Positions 36,901 to 47,876 of a stretch of 64,000 nt of DNA are shown in pieces. The stretch is from Plazaster borealis. Lineage: Eukaryota > Echinodermata > Asteroidea > Forcipulatida > Labidiasteridae. The translations under genes were made by a program, and so were the position numbers. The number at the start of each line of letters is the position of its first letter. Positions within the stretch are counted from its first letter, which is position 1. The DNA is taken from contig CM037472.1 of the NCBI GenBank assembly GCA_021014325.1, forward strand, positions 27,200,039-27,264,038, given 5' to 3'. The notes beneath the pieces were generated by a model. It worked only from the letters and a program-made list of their open reading frames with translations. It searched no databases and had not been told where the DNA came from.

Positions 36901-39900
36901 TGGGGCACCAGTTGCAGTAACCATTTTTCGCTGGTAACCCGTTTCTGCAAGGGAAGCTTTTTCTGTACTTAGCAGATGGTTGTGCTAACAAGCCCTATTA
37001 AATTGGGCCTAGTGCAACAATCTTACTCAGGAAAGGTGTTATAGCATGATGTATGGTTTATGAACTAACTTGGTAGTATCACAAACAGATACATCCCTAC
37101 ATGCAAAACTGCTTGTCTCAAGTAATGGTCTAATCATCACTGTGTTTTTGTTGTTTTTCTTTATCAGGAATATCCTGTATTATCTAGTTATATGGATTAC
37201 TTAATAAAAAATAAAACAAATGAGAATAGGCACCAATTTTACCCCCGAAAGGTGTTATAGCAATATGTATAAGTTCTGAACCAACTTGGTAGCATCACAA
37301 ACAGATACACCCCTAAATGCAAAACTGGTGATTGCAATAGTAATGGTTTAACATCACTATAAATGCAGGCCTGATGCTTCACGGAGGCAATGGAGGTAAC
37401 TGCCCCTGGTCATTGCCTTGCTGCCCCTTGAAACGTTCCAATAGCAATTTACAAGTTCCTCATAGAGGTGCCCTCTAAAGGAGAAAATGCCTTGGTGCCC
37501 TTCAAGAACAAAGCATCAGGCCTGCTAAGTTTTTAATTTTTTTTATAGGAATATCTAGTATTGTCTAGTTATATGGATTACTTGTTTTTAAAAACAAATA
37601 GAGAATCAGCAAATTAGTGAAAATCTCTCTGCGATAAGTTCCTCACCATTTTCCCCAGTGTATGCAGCAGTACTGCAGCTATCAGTATAAGATGCAGTAG
37701 ATCCACTGAGCTGGGAGGAATTTTGCTCTTTGCCTCCTCTGCAATGTGGACTTGAGAAAACTCCTCTGCCCTGTACAAAGATTGGTAGATGCAGCTTGCC
37801 TCTTGGCTGTAAAAACTAAACAGACAAAAACAGTTAACCCAATGTAAACATTAAATTACCGTACAGTAACATCAAAACCAACAAATATCTGGAAATGAAA
37901 CCAAGAATGTCTCATTAGTGAACTTAACCACAGTAGCTCGCAAGCCTGAGGAAACCTGTGAACAAGGGTGTTTGCTATGTGAACCAGAAAGACTTTGGTT
38001 AAACCCTACTCTTCCCTGAGGTTTTTTTTAAGTGCACTACCAATCCTAGTACACAGGACCTTTGGCTTAATGTCCTATCCGAAGGACGATCCAATTATGG
38101 TAAAGTATCTTGCACAAGGACACAAGTGCCATGATTGGAACTCGAACCCACTCTTCTGGTCAGAAACATCAGAGCTCGAGTCCGGTGCGCTAAGCCACGA
38201 CACACTGCACGCAAAATGGAGTAGCTGTTTTATAGAAAAGGTGAAAAGTGTGCAACAATCATCTAAAGATGAAACTCTAAACTTCAAGGGTTACATAACC
38301 AGAAAACCTACAGACTCTCTAGAGCACCATGGCCTAATTAGAGCTGCTTAAGCAAAATAAAAGTGCTTAAATATTTTCAGCTAGGCGAAAGTGAGCAAGA
38401 TACCAGTTCCAGATGGTACATGTCACACAGTGGTTTGGTGGGTGACCTTGTTCTGGTAAGAATAATTTCATTTTTTGCTTAGCTACTTTTGTGCTTAAAA
38501 GCAACTCTATGAAATTGGGAAAAACATATGAAAACATATAGGTATGGATGAAATATGGGTCAGGTACCTTTTTCCCTGATGATAATTAATGTCTTTTAAG
38601 AAAATTTGATGGGGGCAATCTATGAAAAAAATTCTGCAAATCAGGAGAAGTCCCCACAAATCACAGCTTTTGAAGAGAAATGTTTTTGGAACCTGATTGT
38701 GCTGATGGTTTTTCTTCCCTCCACCTCTTCTCTCTTGACAATCCTCCATCTTAACATCCTTAAGGTCTTGAGCAGCATTTTTCGCATCAGTCTTCCTGTT
38801 TAAACAATTAAATGCGAAGATGAACTATGACCTTGTTTCGTAAGGCAATATAAAAGCAAAGACAATGACAAAACAACAATCATCATGTAAGTATGACTCA
38901 GTGTAGTTTAAAGGCACTGAACGCGTTTGGAAATTGTCAAAGACCAGTGTTCTCACTTGGTGTATCCCAACATATGCATAAAATAACAAGCCTGTGAAAA
39001 TTTGGGCTCAATTGGTAATCGAAGTTGCAAGAAAATGATGAAAGAAAAAACACCCTTGTTGTACAAATTTGTGTGCTTTCAGATAGAATAATAAAAACTT
39101 CTTGCAAGAAGTTTTTATTATTTTAGTGAGAAATTACCTCTTTCTCAAAAACTACATTACTTCAGAGGGAGTCGTTTCCTACAATGTTTTATACTATCAA
39201 CAGCTCTCCGTTGCTTGTTACCAAGTAAGTTTTTATGCTAATATTTGTTTCAAGTCATTACCAAATGTGTACGATACCTTTAAGAACTGGGAGCTTGACA
39301 CAATCAGTGTCTACATACAGGCTAGTCTACATACCTTTTGGAATCAGCCGCTTTCTGTTTGCCTCTGGTATCAGTCACACATTCAGACTCATCACCGGAA
39401 GAAGATTCCGGGTCTGATTCTTGTATTGAGTCTAGCTGAGCACATGGTCTGCTCTTGGTGCCTGTAATTAATCATGATTGTTATTAAAAAAAATAGCAAT
39501 ACTGGAAACAATTTTGCCCCACATCACACCAACAGTGAATCAAGGAAAGTTATTCTCTTCCCACACGATTTATTTTGAGGGAAGAGCCAAGTTAATGAGT
39601 TATTATTTTGTACAACTTACTCAACCACATGAAGGGAGCTCCTGTACGCTTAGGTACAACCTTGTTGGAATGACTTTCATTGATGAAGTTAGTGATGTTC
39701 TGCAATGGGGTAAAAGACTTCTTCTTGGTGTCAATCTTCCTGTAGTTTGTGAAACAAAAATGAAAATACAAAGTAGTCAAAACTCACAAAGTGTAAAATT
39801 TGTTCAGTAGTTTAATCTTTTATTGTAACTAATTATCACATAGTCGTATTTTTTTCTTTTTCTGAATTTAATTCTGCTTAAAATATATGTAAATCTGACA

Positions 39901-41076
39901 GCATTTTTAGTTAACCAGCACTATACATGGCATGTAAGAGTGCACACCAGAAACCAACATCACATGCCAGATATTTGGAGATAAATCATAACTCAGGTCT
40001 TGAATAGCGCCAAGTCCATAGCAAGTGTTGCCCAGGTGTTGGCCTAGACAGGCCTGGGCTTGATTTCACAAAGAGTTAAGATTAACCTTAACTGCGAATC
40101 AATCTTAACTGCTAAGCAAAGTGTGATGTCACAATACAAATCACTAGTACTGACAACTCATCTTAAGATGAATCTTAGTGCTTTGTGAAATTCTGCCCGG
40201 ATACTTCACGGAGGCAACAGAGGCAACCAACTTGAGAAGTTCAAGTTGAAATTTAAATTTCCCTCACAGAGGTTCCATTTTTAAAGTAAAAACTGCCTTA
40301 CCCTTAAAAGACCAAAGTATCCGGCCTGTCTATGAACCTTAACAATTTTTGTCTCCAACATTAATTGCTGATGAAAAGTAACTTTAAGTCTTCAACAGAA
40401 TAAATTTGCATGCCTGAGCCATACCCTTGGAAATCAGTTGGAGTAGATGGTGATTAGCCACATTGACGTTGGACTTGAGCTAATATCCTCTCTCTAGTGT
40501 ATTTTTGACACACAAACACTCAATTAGTTCCCTAGTTATCCATACCAAAAACCCAAAACCTACTTTGATTTTTTGGCTCCTGGAGTAAGTGTAACAAATG
40601 TTTTCTCATCTTCTTCCTCGGTAGCAGATTTATCCACTTCGCTTTGGATTATCTCAATGTCCAGATGTTCTGAACCGGAAGAATCTGACAACGGTGAGTT
40701 AGCAGGTGCCAAGGTTGGTGCAATACTTGGCGGTAACACACAACGGAATGGTGAAGCTTGAAGAGAAATAAAAGTAAGACAATTGTATCACAACAATTAA
40801 AAACTGCATCCTAAAAGGGGGGTTCTCAAGTTCTTGGGACCTGTCTTAAATAAAACAGTGGACGTTTAAAAAAATTGCAATTTATGATTTGTTTGTTTTC
40901 ATGTTTTTAAATACAAGTTGACATAATTATTTAGCTGTACTTGACTGAATAGCTGGTGATGCATTTCCAGTGTTTTTTGATGTCGGGAATTCAGGTCTGA
41001 AGGTCTGAAGTGGTCGGACTTTGGAATACGTCTTCACAAAGACACCCCTCTTTTTAGAGAATGGTGAATCTGTCAT
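27956..41076 (-). CDS. Uncharacterised 849-residue disordered Ser/Thr-rich protein with PP1-docking-like motifs
   Basis: Seventeen coding exons are all phase-consistent: 41076-40941, 40756-40564, 39739-39621, 39461-39335, 38795-38693, 37806-37647, 36414-36292, 35677-35570, 35093-34956, 34016-33903, 33154-32966, 32826-32684, 31763-31611, 31067-30930, 30238-30074, 29459-29238, 28174-27956. They total 2550 nt, 849 residues plus stop. It begins MTDSPFSKKRGVFVKTYSKV. The sequence is low in hydrophobics, rich in Ser, Thr, Pro, Lys and Arg, with many S/T-P sites and acidic patches. One exon (31763-31611) carries KQVKF (RVxF type) and SILK, both known protein phosphatase 1 docking motifs; near the C-terminus is KRLEFADK, a weaker RVxF look-alike. 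No folded domain, coiled coil or membrane segment is obvious. A nuclear or cell-cycle role is a guess from composition. A 5' UTR exon probably starts near 41127, after a TTCCATAG acceptor. It carries a short upstream ORF. Confidence 0.8.
29538..29901 (+). mobile_element. TTAA-flanked MITE, family A
   Basis: Full-length copy with both ends and the central ACTTCTTGCAAGAGGT fold-back. It begins 79 bp upstream (in gene sense) of exon 29459-29238 of the 849-residue gene. Confidence 0.8.
30454..30892. mobile_element. TTAA-flanked MITE, family B, with perfect terminal repeats
   Basis: Terminal repeats beginning TTAAAGGTAGGGTCATAG match exactly over about 24 bp at both ends. The interior is related to 56228-56637. 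It lies in the intron just past the splice donor of exon 31067-30930. Confidence 0.8.
32333..32520 (-). mobile_element. tRNA-headed SINE, GATAGCTCAGTTGG family (truncated)
   Basis: On the minus strand the head reads AGATAGCGCACTTGGTAGAG, with B-box-like GGTTCAAACCC. It shares the downstream AATCGCTTCTGACTGGCACC with 23195. Confidence 0.65.
34287..34660 (-). mobile_element. TTAA-flanked MITE, family A
   Basis: Full-length inverted copy: TTAAAGGTATCGTACACG at its left and GTGTTCAGTGCCTTTAA at its right, with the central fold-back ACTTCTTGCAAGAAGT. Intron of the 849-residue gene. Confidence 0.8.
35231..35427. mobile_element. Fold-back MITE (GGGCCCAATTTCAT family)
   Basis: CCAGGGCCCAGTTTCATGG at the left and CGAAATTGGGTCCTGG at the right form terminal inverted repeats. 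Inside are GCTTAGCAGAAAAC-type stretches shared with sister copies. Confidence 0.65.
36803..37012. mobile_element. Fold-back MITE (GGGCCCAATTTCAT family)
   Basis: Left end CAGGGCCCAATTTCATAA, right end TTAAATTGGGCCTAG, internal TGCTTAGCAAATTTC. A diverged copy in an intron of the 849-residue gene. Confidence 0.6.
37022..37590. repeat. Local direct duplication with a MITE inserted in the second copy
   Basis: AAAGGTGTTATAGCA, CACAAACAGATACA and CTAGTTATATGGATTACTT occur in the same order at 37032-37204 and again at 37250-37582. The second copy is interrupted by a terminal-inverted-repeat element (37366-37528). Confidence 0.7.
37366..37528. mobile_element. MITE with GCAGGCCTGATGCTT terminal repeats
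   Basis: GCAGGCCTGATGCTT at the left and AAGCATCAGGCCTGC at the right are exact inverted repeats. The interior GGAGGCAATGGAGG and GAGGTGCCCTC are shared with degraded copies near 40194, 35925, 19880 and 61000. Confidence 0.7.
38000..38210 (-). mobile_element. tRNA-Leu/Ser-headed SINE copy
   Basis: Antisense B box GGAACTCGAACCC, antisense head ending GCGCTAAGCCACGAC, and body GTCCTATCCGAAGGACG. Intron of the 849-residue gene. Confidence 0.65.
38331..38518. mobile_element. Fold-back MITE (GGGCCCAATTTCAT family), degraded ends
   Basis: Internal AGAGCTGCTTAAGCA and AGCAACTCTATGAAATTGGG match the sister copies at 777 and 57022. Confidence 0.55.
38908..39282 (+). mobile_element. TTAA-flanked MITE, family A
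   Basis: Full-length copy from TTAAAGGCACTGAACGCG to TACGATACCTTTAA. It lies about 50 bp below the splice donor end of exon 39461-39335 of the 849-residue gene. Confidence 0.8.
40063..40198. mobile_element. MITE with GATTTCACAAAG terminal repeats
   Basis: GGGCTTGATTTCACAAAGAG at the left and CTTTGTGAAATTCTGCCC at the right. Sister copies at 54791 and 57266. Confidence 0.65.
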
Positions 41077-42113
41077 GATTTAAGAGCCTCTGACTTTTGT
41101 TTTGTCCATCAACTGCCGGAGAAGATCTATGGAAAAAAAGTATAAATAAACTGAAACACACTGTAACGTTATAAGATAAGAATAAATGATTTAGAGTCTA
41201 CCGATACTTAAAGGGAAGGCTAGCTCAAAACGTGTGCCTAATGTTGATATAAAGGCCAAATTGTTGATAAAGATACATACAAGTCACCTTTGAAATTTTT
41301 AGCTGATTACAACAATGTCTACTTGTTCAGAAAACAGAGAAAAAAAACCTGTCACTGTATTTTCATCAAGAACCTCGAACCCATTCACGTTTAGCAAGGT
41401 GACACGGCACCAATCGAATTTCCGGCTGCACTCAATCAAACACGGACACCACCTGACCACCCAAATTTGACTTTTCAAATCTCACCTGAGTTTCAGAGAT
41501 TCAAATTTGTTGACATACAATTGGGGTATTTAAGACAATATAATTTCGCTGGATGCTTACCATGCACTGATGTCGGATAGCAATTACATAATTCTTTTTG
41601 GGGTCAATACGAAAGTATGACCCTTACTTTAAAAATCAAGGTCACAAATTTTAAAAGTCAAACATTTTAATCTTATTCTAATCTAAACTAAAGTATTAGG
41701 CCTATAGGCCAATCATTAATAAAAAAATGTTAAAATTAATATTGACATTAATTTATAATAATCTTCAAATAAGGTACCGACATCATCTTTCTCAGACGGT
41801 CACACAATCGGACACAATCTTGTTGTAAGTATCTTAATCTTTAAAGTGATTCAAACTACAAGTAAAAGTTTACGATTGCAAATTAGGCCTATCAGAAAAA
41901 TGACCCTGCAAAACTGGGCCCTTTTGGCTTTGCCATGTTTGCTATTGATCCGAAATCACGATTTCAGGCGTTTCTTCTGCACGGTTTTCCACCAATTAAA
42001 CAAGATTAAGACTTTTCAAAAATTCTTACAAAGTCAAATCGTACATACCCACTGAACTGGAACTTTCAGATGTTATTTCAATCTTTACAAGTAATCCATA
42101 CAAAATATAGTAG

Positions 42114-42392
42114 AGAATCAATTACTTTCTGCAAAATTTTGGTAAAAATGTCCGGATTCCTGTCGATCAATATGACAAAATTAAAGTACAGACTAACGTA
42201 GCACACCACGCTGAGCTATGTAAGAAATTAGGTCAGCCAGAAGCGATTGAATATAAACTGCTTGCAAACGCAAAGAGTGCAGGAACAAGACCTGTTATTT
42301 GGAGGGGTTGCAAAGTTTTTGACAAAATGCTTCTAGGCGAAAAATTTAAGCACGGACAAAATCCTAAGTGTACAAAACTAACATTTATTTAA
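42114..42392 (+). other. Orphan 92-codon open frame without upstream ATG
   Basis: It follows two in-frame TAG codons and ends with TAA at 42390. The translation has balanced, protein-like composition (NVAHHAELCKKLGQPEAIEY, then RPVIWRGCKVFDKMLLGEKF), unlike neighbouring random frames. The only ATG is near its end, so it would need to be a 3' exon or a fossil of a coding element. It lies between the two divergent genes 41076 and 43402. I do not recognise the family. Confidence 0.35.
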
Positions 42393-43370
42393 GTGCAAAA
42401 ATTGATTTGTTTGTATAATTCAAATAAACGGTTTACTTGAAAAAGTAACTATTCAGAAAATTTATAATTTTGGGGGGCTCCCTATAGTATTACCTTCTGT
42501 AAAATGCAGTGGTCCAAATTTCTTTTTGCATTACACATCACATTATAGCCGCGAAAATCGATGTTGTCGTCTGCTCACGTGAAACATTTTGACTGTGTTT
42601 TGGTGCTTCAGTCATAATCTTGGCAAGGAAGTGCTTGTGTCACCTGCTGTAAATCTAAGAGGTATTTATTATGAACAGTTTTTGTTTTTATACATGATTC
42701 TTAAGATAAAAAGGGAGTGAAAATACGACTGCAACTTGGGCTTGCGCAGACAGAAGCGCAGTCAAAGTCAGCATAAGATTTATGTGTGTGACCTACAGTG
42801 AGCCGTGCACAAACTTTGTGAATGCTACTCGACTGATACAATTCACATTTTTCTCCCAAAGCAAACCAGCTAGCTTTGTGACAGTTTGTATTACATTTTA
42901 TTGTATTGCCATCTTGTCGGCCGCGCCGCATACTCGATACGTTATGATATAAATAAAAAAAGTGAGAAACTTAAGTAGCCCTTGGTTGGTAGGCCTTGGC
43001 CCCTGTGATGCACTGGTGGTGATCATGTGATATTAAGGATGGACTGTGGTAGGACATGTCACTGCAGTGTCAGTCTTTGTTGCTTAACGGCGGAGACTCC
43101 AGTAGTATTACCGGGGCTAAATGAAGTTAAAGTATAGTTAGTAAGTAGTAGGCCTATTATTAGTAGTAGGCCCTAGGCCCTAAAACCAAGGCTAATGTTA
43201 CAGAGAGTTTTAGTTTTACAGTGACCAGTTCCCAATTTACTGAAATTGTGGTTTGTGCTAAAAAATATACACAGTTGTTAATTTTTCTACTGTGGTCCGT
43301 GGATTGTGTTTTGAAAATTATAATGTAATAACTAATATACATGTACCTGTGCCCCCACATTTGTTCACAG
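42393..43370. promoter_or_regulatory. Interval between divergent genes, candidate shared promoter and 5' UTR exons
   Basis: The 849-residue gene (ATG 41076, minus) and the 146-residue gene (ATG 43402, plus) diverge here, and both appear to have upstream non-coding exons that should start inside this stretch. GCTCACGTGAAAC near 42575 holds an E-box. No TATA box stands out. Confidence 0.35.
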
Positions 43371-43401
43371 ATGAGTCAGGAGGCAAAACGCCTGGGTGAC
43401 C

Positions 43402-44972
43402 ATGACAACGAGACCCACAACTTTGTTTGACAGCTCACCATTTCATCATGTTCCATGCTCACCTTTCGTGGGGACAACGCTCTCATCTGGGTCTCCAGCC
43501 CAAAGAGCTGTGCCAGATATTGGAGAGATGAATCAATCATTTGTGGCTGACAGTCCACAGTCCATTGCTGGTAAAATTTCCTCTAATAATATTTTCGTTA
43601 TACTTCATTAGTCTTAGTGTTTCTTTAAAAAACGACACTTGAAATCATCATTGTTAATCAGCCAAGTATTAGTTTCGGGGTGGGGTTTGGGGTTGTGAAA
43701 TGGAAAAAAAGTACTATAGAGAGCAGTGGCATAACTAGACATATTCCTATTTGATACAAGTCGAACCATTCATTTGTGCATTTTTGTCGACCTCATGTTG
43801 GGGGAAAGGTGAAAGAGGGGGAGGGCAAGGGTTCGGGGATGGTGCTACCCCCCCCCTGGTTAGCCAATGCTGGAGAGTTCTCAAATGATCAAGGATGAGA
43901 AGGGGAAGGAAGTTGAAGTGGGTAGGTCAACATCACCCACCTCTCCCCAAAGTCTGCAAAATCACCCTTTGTTCACTCTCTCCCTATGTTTTCATAGGAG
44001 TCATTTAGCCTTCTAGCTTTCCAACTCATTTTAAAAGCAATATGCATCAAAAAGGCTGAGTGTAATTCATTTTACTTATTGCAGTTCTGTCATCGCGTGC
44101 TCTTTTTTGTCTGCTGCCATTATACTTACCATGTGAAGAGCAGTTTCTAATTAAAACTAGTTTAGCACTAAATTACAGAGAATTTTTTATTTTGGTAGGT
44201 CAAGATGTTCCTCAAACTCCAACATCTGTACATATTCGACGACCTGCACACATTTCTCTTCGGGCTCAATTCACACCATGTAGTACATCAGAGCGACCAG
44301 CAACACCAGGTACAATATTACACCATTTTTCCATGTTGCTGTTGTAAATCGGCAAATATGCCCACAGAAAAAAACAAAATTTAATATGTTACATACAGGT
44401 TTACAGCTTTACAATGTGGCATACAAGGCACTTCCTCGGGGTCACAAAGTCAATCTAATCGGGAGGCTCAGTGCTATGGAATAGAATTGAACAAATTTCC
44501 CCCACAATCCACTATAAAAACGTATTTAAAAATATAAATAAAGAACAAAAAGACAAATGTTTAAAAATTAAGGTGTCTAGATTTAAGCCTATAGTGTCAA
44601 ACAGATTTCTTGGCATGGACAAATGCCTCCCTCATTCATGGGACAATACTCCTTGTGCCCTTTAGTTTTGACACACTCTAGTTTCATTTATCTTGTGGAT
44701 GTTGCACTAGAAATTGCGAATGGGAAACTTTTTGTTTTCAATAAGATTATGGCTGTTCTTCTTTCAACAGTTGAAGTATAAATCTAAGTTCTTGATTTCT
44801 TAATGTTTCAGAGCAAGAGGTACCACGTACACCGATCAAGAGAGATGTTTCAGCAAAGAAACCATCACACCTCAAAACAAAGTTGCAGGAAAACAACAGA
44901 ACAAAACTAGTGTCAAGAAAAGAGGAGTCAATGGAAATTAATCTTTTTCACGGTGATGACATTTTTGGATAA
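43402..44972 (+). CDS. Uncharacterised 146-residue S/T-P-rich protein
   Basis: Three coding exons join with phase 1 junctions: 43402-43570, 44199-44309, 44812-44972, giving 441 nt. The first coding exon probably starts at 43371 after a TTGTTCACAG acceptor, so an upstream non-coding exon is expected. An in-frame TGA at 43372 supports the ATG at 43402; another ATG at 43371 is out of frame and opens a short upstream ORF. The protein has repeated proline-directed sites (SSPF, CSPF, VPQTP, PATP, VPRTPIKR), a basic centre (KKPSHLKTKL) and a hydrophobic/acidic end (INLFHGDDIFG). There is no signal peptide or membrane segment. It looks like a small disordered, perhaps CDK-regulated, protein; I do not recognise the family. 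AATAAA at 45147 would make a 3' UTR of about 190 nt. It is divergent from the 849-residue gene. Confidence 0.68.
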
Positions 44973-45146
44973 GATTTCCGTATTGTTCCTGAGTAAGTGC
45001 TAATGCAAGTATGATATTTTTCTTAATTTAATCTTATTTCCATTTTGTTTGCCCTCCGAAAGAAAAATCTGCAAATTGTTATTAAAATAGCCTGAGAAGT
45101 CTGTAAAAGCATTTGCCGTTCGACATGTAGGTCAGCTTTTGTACTC

Positions 45147-45152
45147 AATAAA
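45147..45152 (+). terminator. Candidate polyadenylation signal of the 146-residue gene
   Basis: AATAAA lies about 175 nt downstream of the TAA stop at 44972, a usual spacing for a 3' UTR end. No better signal lies between. Confidence 0.5.
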
Positions 45153-45471
45153 ATTGTCCTACTTTTCTCCAAGGGGCAAATATCATGCCTGCTAATGGTT
45201 TTATTTTACTCATTTGTAGTATCCTTAAACCATGATAGAACTTTGAAAGTTGTTCACAGCGGACCATATAAAAGAAGTTGTGAAAACTGGCAAATGATGG
45301 TTAATAGAAAGTAAACTTTGTTTCTATTGCATAGTTTTAATCAGTGAGTTTCCGCAAGTCAGCCTGTAGTATAGGCAGTTTTTGTTTTGAGTCTTAAAAC
45401 CATAGGATTATTAATATTATGGAGAACAACAACTTTAAAAAATCCTCCTTTAGGCCTATTGTGTTAGCATT

Positions 45472-45851
45472 AGTAGGCCATGGACACGTTTGGTAATTAC
45501 TCAAAATATATATTAGCATAAAAACTTACTTGGTAACGGGCAACGGAGAGCTGTTGATGGTATAAAACATTGTGAGAAACGACTTCTTTTGAAGTATCGT
45601 AGTTTTTGAGAAAGAGGTACTTTCTCACTAAAATATTTGAATCTGAAAAGACTTCAGGCCTGAAGCCTTTTTCAGGCATCTGAAAGCACACAAATTTGTG
45701 TAACAAGGGTGTTTTTCTTTCATTATTTTCTTGCACCTTCGATGACCATTTGAGCCCAAATTTTCACAGGTTTTTTTATTTTATGCATATGTTGGGATAC
45801 ACCAAGTGAGAATACTGGTCTTTGACTACCAAACGTGTCCAGTGCCTTTAA
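45472..45851 (-). mobile_element. TTAA-flanked MITE, family A, left end eroded
   Basis: Interior matches the family (GGTAATTACTCAAAATATAT, AAAAACTTACTTGGTAAC). The left terminal TTAAAGG is lost; the right end GTGCCTTTAA is intact. The central fold-back is replaced by a different one, CTTCAGGCCTGAAG. Confidence 0.7.
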
Positions 45852-45949
45852 GGCATTTACAACGTTTATATTAGCAGTGGAAGCAATTCGTATAAACTGT
45901 CTGCTGCTGAGAGTGTCTACCTATTATTTGAATTAAAGAAAAGAAGTTT

Positions 45950-46945
45950 TTGGTTCCCCAAAGGCAGTACTTTACCTCATCTTCTATTAAGAGTTGGAGA
46001 CATTTGCATTTGTCCCTCTACCACCGTTAACAATCTTTGGGTTACTCTTGAACAGTCTCAGTCCCAGTCTGCAGAAGTGTTAATTTTCATTATTCGCAAT
46101 CTGTGGCGTATATACGCCAGTTCCTCACTCATGATGCATTTCATTATAACGATGTCAGATCATTGGTACTTTCACATATTGACTATGCCAACTCATTGTA
46201 GTGTATACGATGCCAAGGAAATGGATCTCCGACGTGAGCAGCGCCTTTAAAACAAAGCTGCGCGTCTTGTATTTGCATGCGCTAGAGATCAATTCTCGTA
46301 AGCTCAATTACTGCGTTTATTTCACTGGCTCCCCGTCAAGGAAAGAATCGTGTTCAAAATTATTATATTCGTACACAAGGGCAATCTCCTAGCTACATTT
46401 CTGACAATCTCACCTTGTTCAATACAGATGGGCCTGTAGGTCGCAGGGGGCTGCGCTCCTCTTCTTCTGATGTCACCAGGCTGATTGTTCCGCACTGCAC
46501 AAGGAAGGCTGGGGACAGCTCATTATTTGATTCGAACTGCCTCTAGCTACCGGGCAATCTCGGTGGTCTAGTTGGTCTGCTCTAGAATGGCAAAGGTCTT
46601 GGGTTCGAATCCCATCCGAGTAATATGCCTGTGATTTTTTTCACAGGGCTCGGGAAAGTACTGAGTATACAGTGCTTTACACACATCGGTGTACGGGTAA
46701 TAGCTCATTATTAGTTGTTGCTCCTAAATTGTGGAACAAGCTGCCGTGTGCTATCAGGGAAGCGGCATCTACTGCCACTTTCAAGCGCCAACTCAAAACT
46801 CACCCTTCCCAGCCTGATGATCTGTTTGTTCTAATGTATACTCTTCATTTCTTTTTGTTTAATTCTGTTGTTGATTGCGAGGCGATGTGTTCTATGTAGA
46901 GCGCCATATAAATGCTCTGTATTATTTGTATTCGTATCAATATCA
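45950..46945 (+). pseudogene. LINE reverse-transcriptase 3' end, decayed, interrupted by a SINE
   Basis: Reading across shifting frames gives the typical C-terminal part of a non-LTR retrotransposon polyprotein: VNNLWVTLEQS, LMMHF/THDAF, SHIDYANSL, then VGRRGLRSSSSDVTRLIVP and LLVVAPKLWNKLPCAIREA ending LKTHP. Several stops and frameshifts occur. The element ends in a GCGCCATATAAATGCTCTG tail. The insert at 46528-46701 splits GDSSLL. Confidence 0.75.
46528..46701 (+). mobile_element. tRNA-headed SINE inserted in the LINE with 11-bp target duplication
   Basis: AGCTCATTATT flanks both sides (46517-46527 and 46702-46712). The insert has A box-like TGGTCTAGTTGG and B box GGTTCGAATCC in a tRNA-like head (GGGCAATCTCGG start), then a short unique tail. 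Removing the insert and one repeat restores the LINE reading frame. Confidence 0.8.
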
Positions 46946-47426
46946 AATAACTAATAATTATCGGTACTTTAGTGTTAATTTTTACAAAACATTGTATGAT
47001 GGCAAATTGAAAACAATCTACACCATTACCCAGAGCATAAAACACAAAAACCAACAAATCGCCAAAAGATGGTAACTTTGGACGATCTTTGACACATTGT
47101 GAAAAGTTCAGATATCCAATAGAGTATAAAGCGAATCACTCAAGTTTATAGCGACATTGTTGGCCGCAATTGTTAAGAAATGATTTCTTAGGACATTTTC
47201 AGGCGAATACAACTTGTTCAGACTTGTTGATTTGGTTGTATCACTACAAGCCCCATCTGAAATGGGTGCACAAAGATGTTTGTGACGCCCTTAATGGCCC
47301 AGTTCACACATTCACGAAGTGACAGTCTGCAATGATATCGCTTGTGCGCATGAGTGCATCCAGTCACGTCAACCATTTCACTTTCCAGTTTGCTTATAAA
47401 AATGTGTAATGAATTTGTAAGAATGT

Positions 47427-47876
47427 TTAAAGGCACTGAACACGTTTGGAATTGTCAAAGACCAGTGTTCTCACTTGGTGTATCCCAATATATGCATACA
47501 AAATAACAAGCCTGTGAAAATTTGGGCTCAATTGGTCATCGAAGTTGCAAGAAAATGATGAAAGAAAAAACACCCTTGTTGTACAAGTTTGTGTGCTTTC
47601 AGATAGGAATAAAAACTTCTTGTAAGAAGTTTTTATTATTTTAGTGAGAAATTACCTCTTTCTCAAAAACTACGTTACTTCGGGGGAGTCGTTTCCTACA
47701 ATGTTTTATACTATCAACAGCTCTCCGTTGCTTGTTACCAAGTAAGTTTTTATGCTAATATTTATTTTGAGTCGTTACCAAACGTACTATCAACAGCTCT
47801 CCGTTGCTTGTTACCAAGTAAGTTTTTATGCTAATATTTATTTTGAGTCGTTACCAAACGTGTACGATACCTTTAA
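47427..47876 (+). mobile_element. TTAA-flanked MITE, family A, with internal 76-bp duplication
   Basis: Full-length copy from TTAAAGGCACTGAACACG to ACGATACCTTTAA. The segment starting ACTATCAACAGCTCTCCG is present twice (47710 and 47786). Confidence 0.8.

Noticed and set aside
27956..41076. Identification of the 849-residue gene as RIF1
   Set aside because: It has SILK and RVxF-like motifs, but lacks the large N-terminal HEAT array and the conserved RIF1 C-terminal domain.
46553..46625. Possible tRNA gene with GGTTCGAATCC box
   Set aside because: It lies inside an insert with its own target duplication and lacks a convincing acceptor stem; SINE head.
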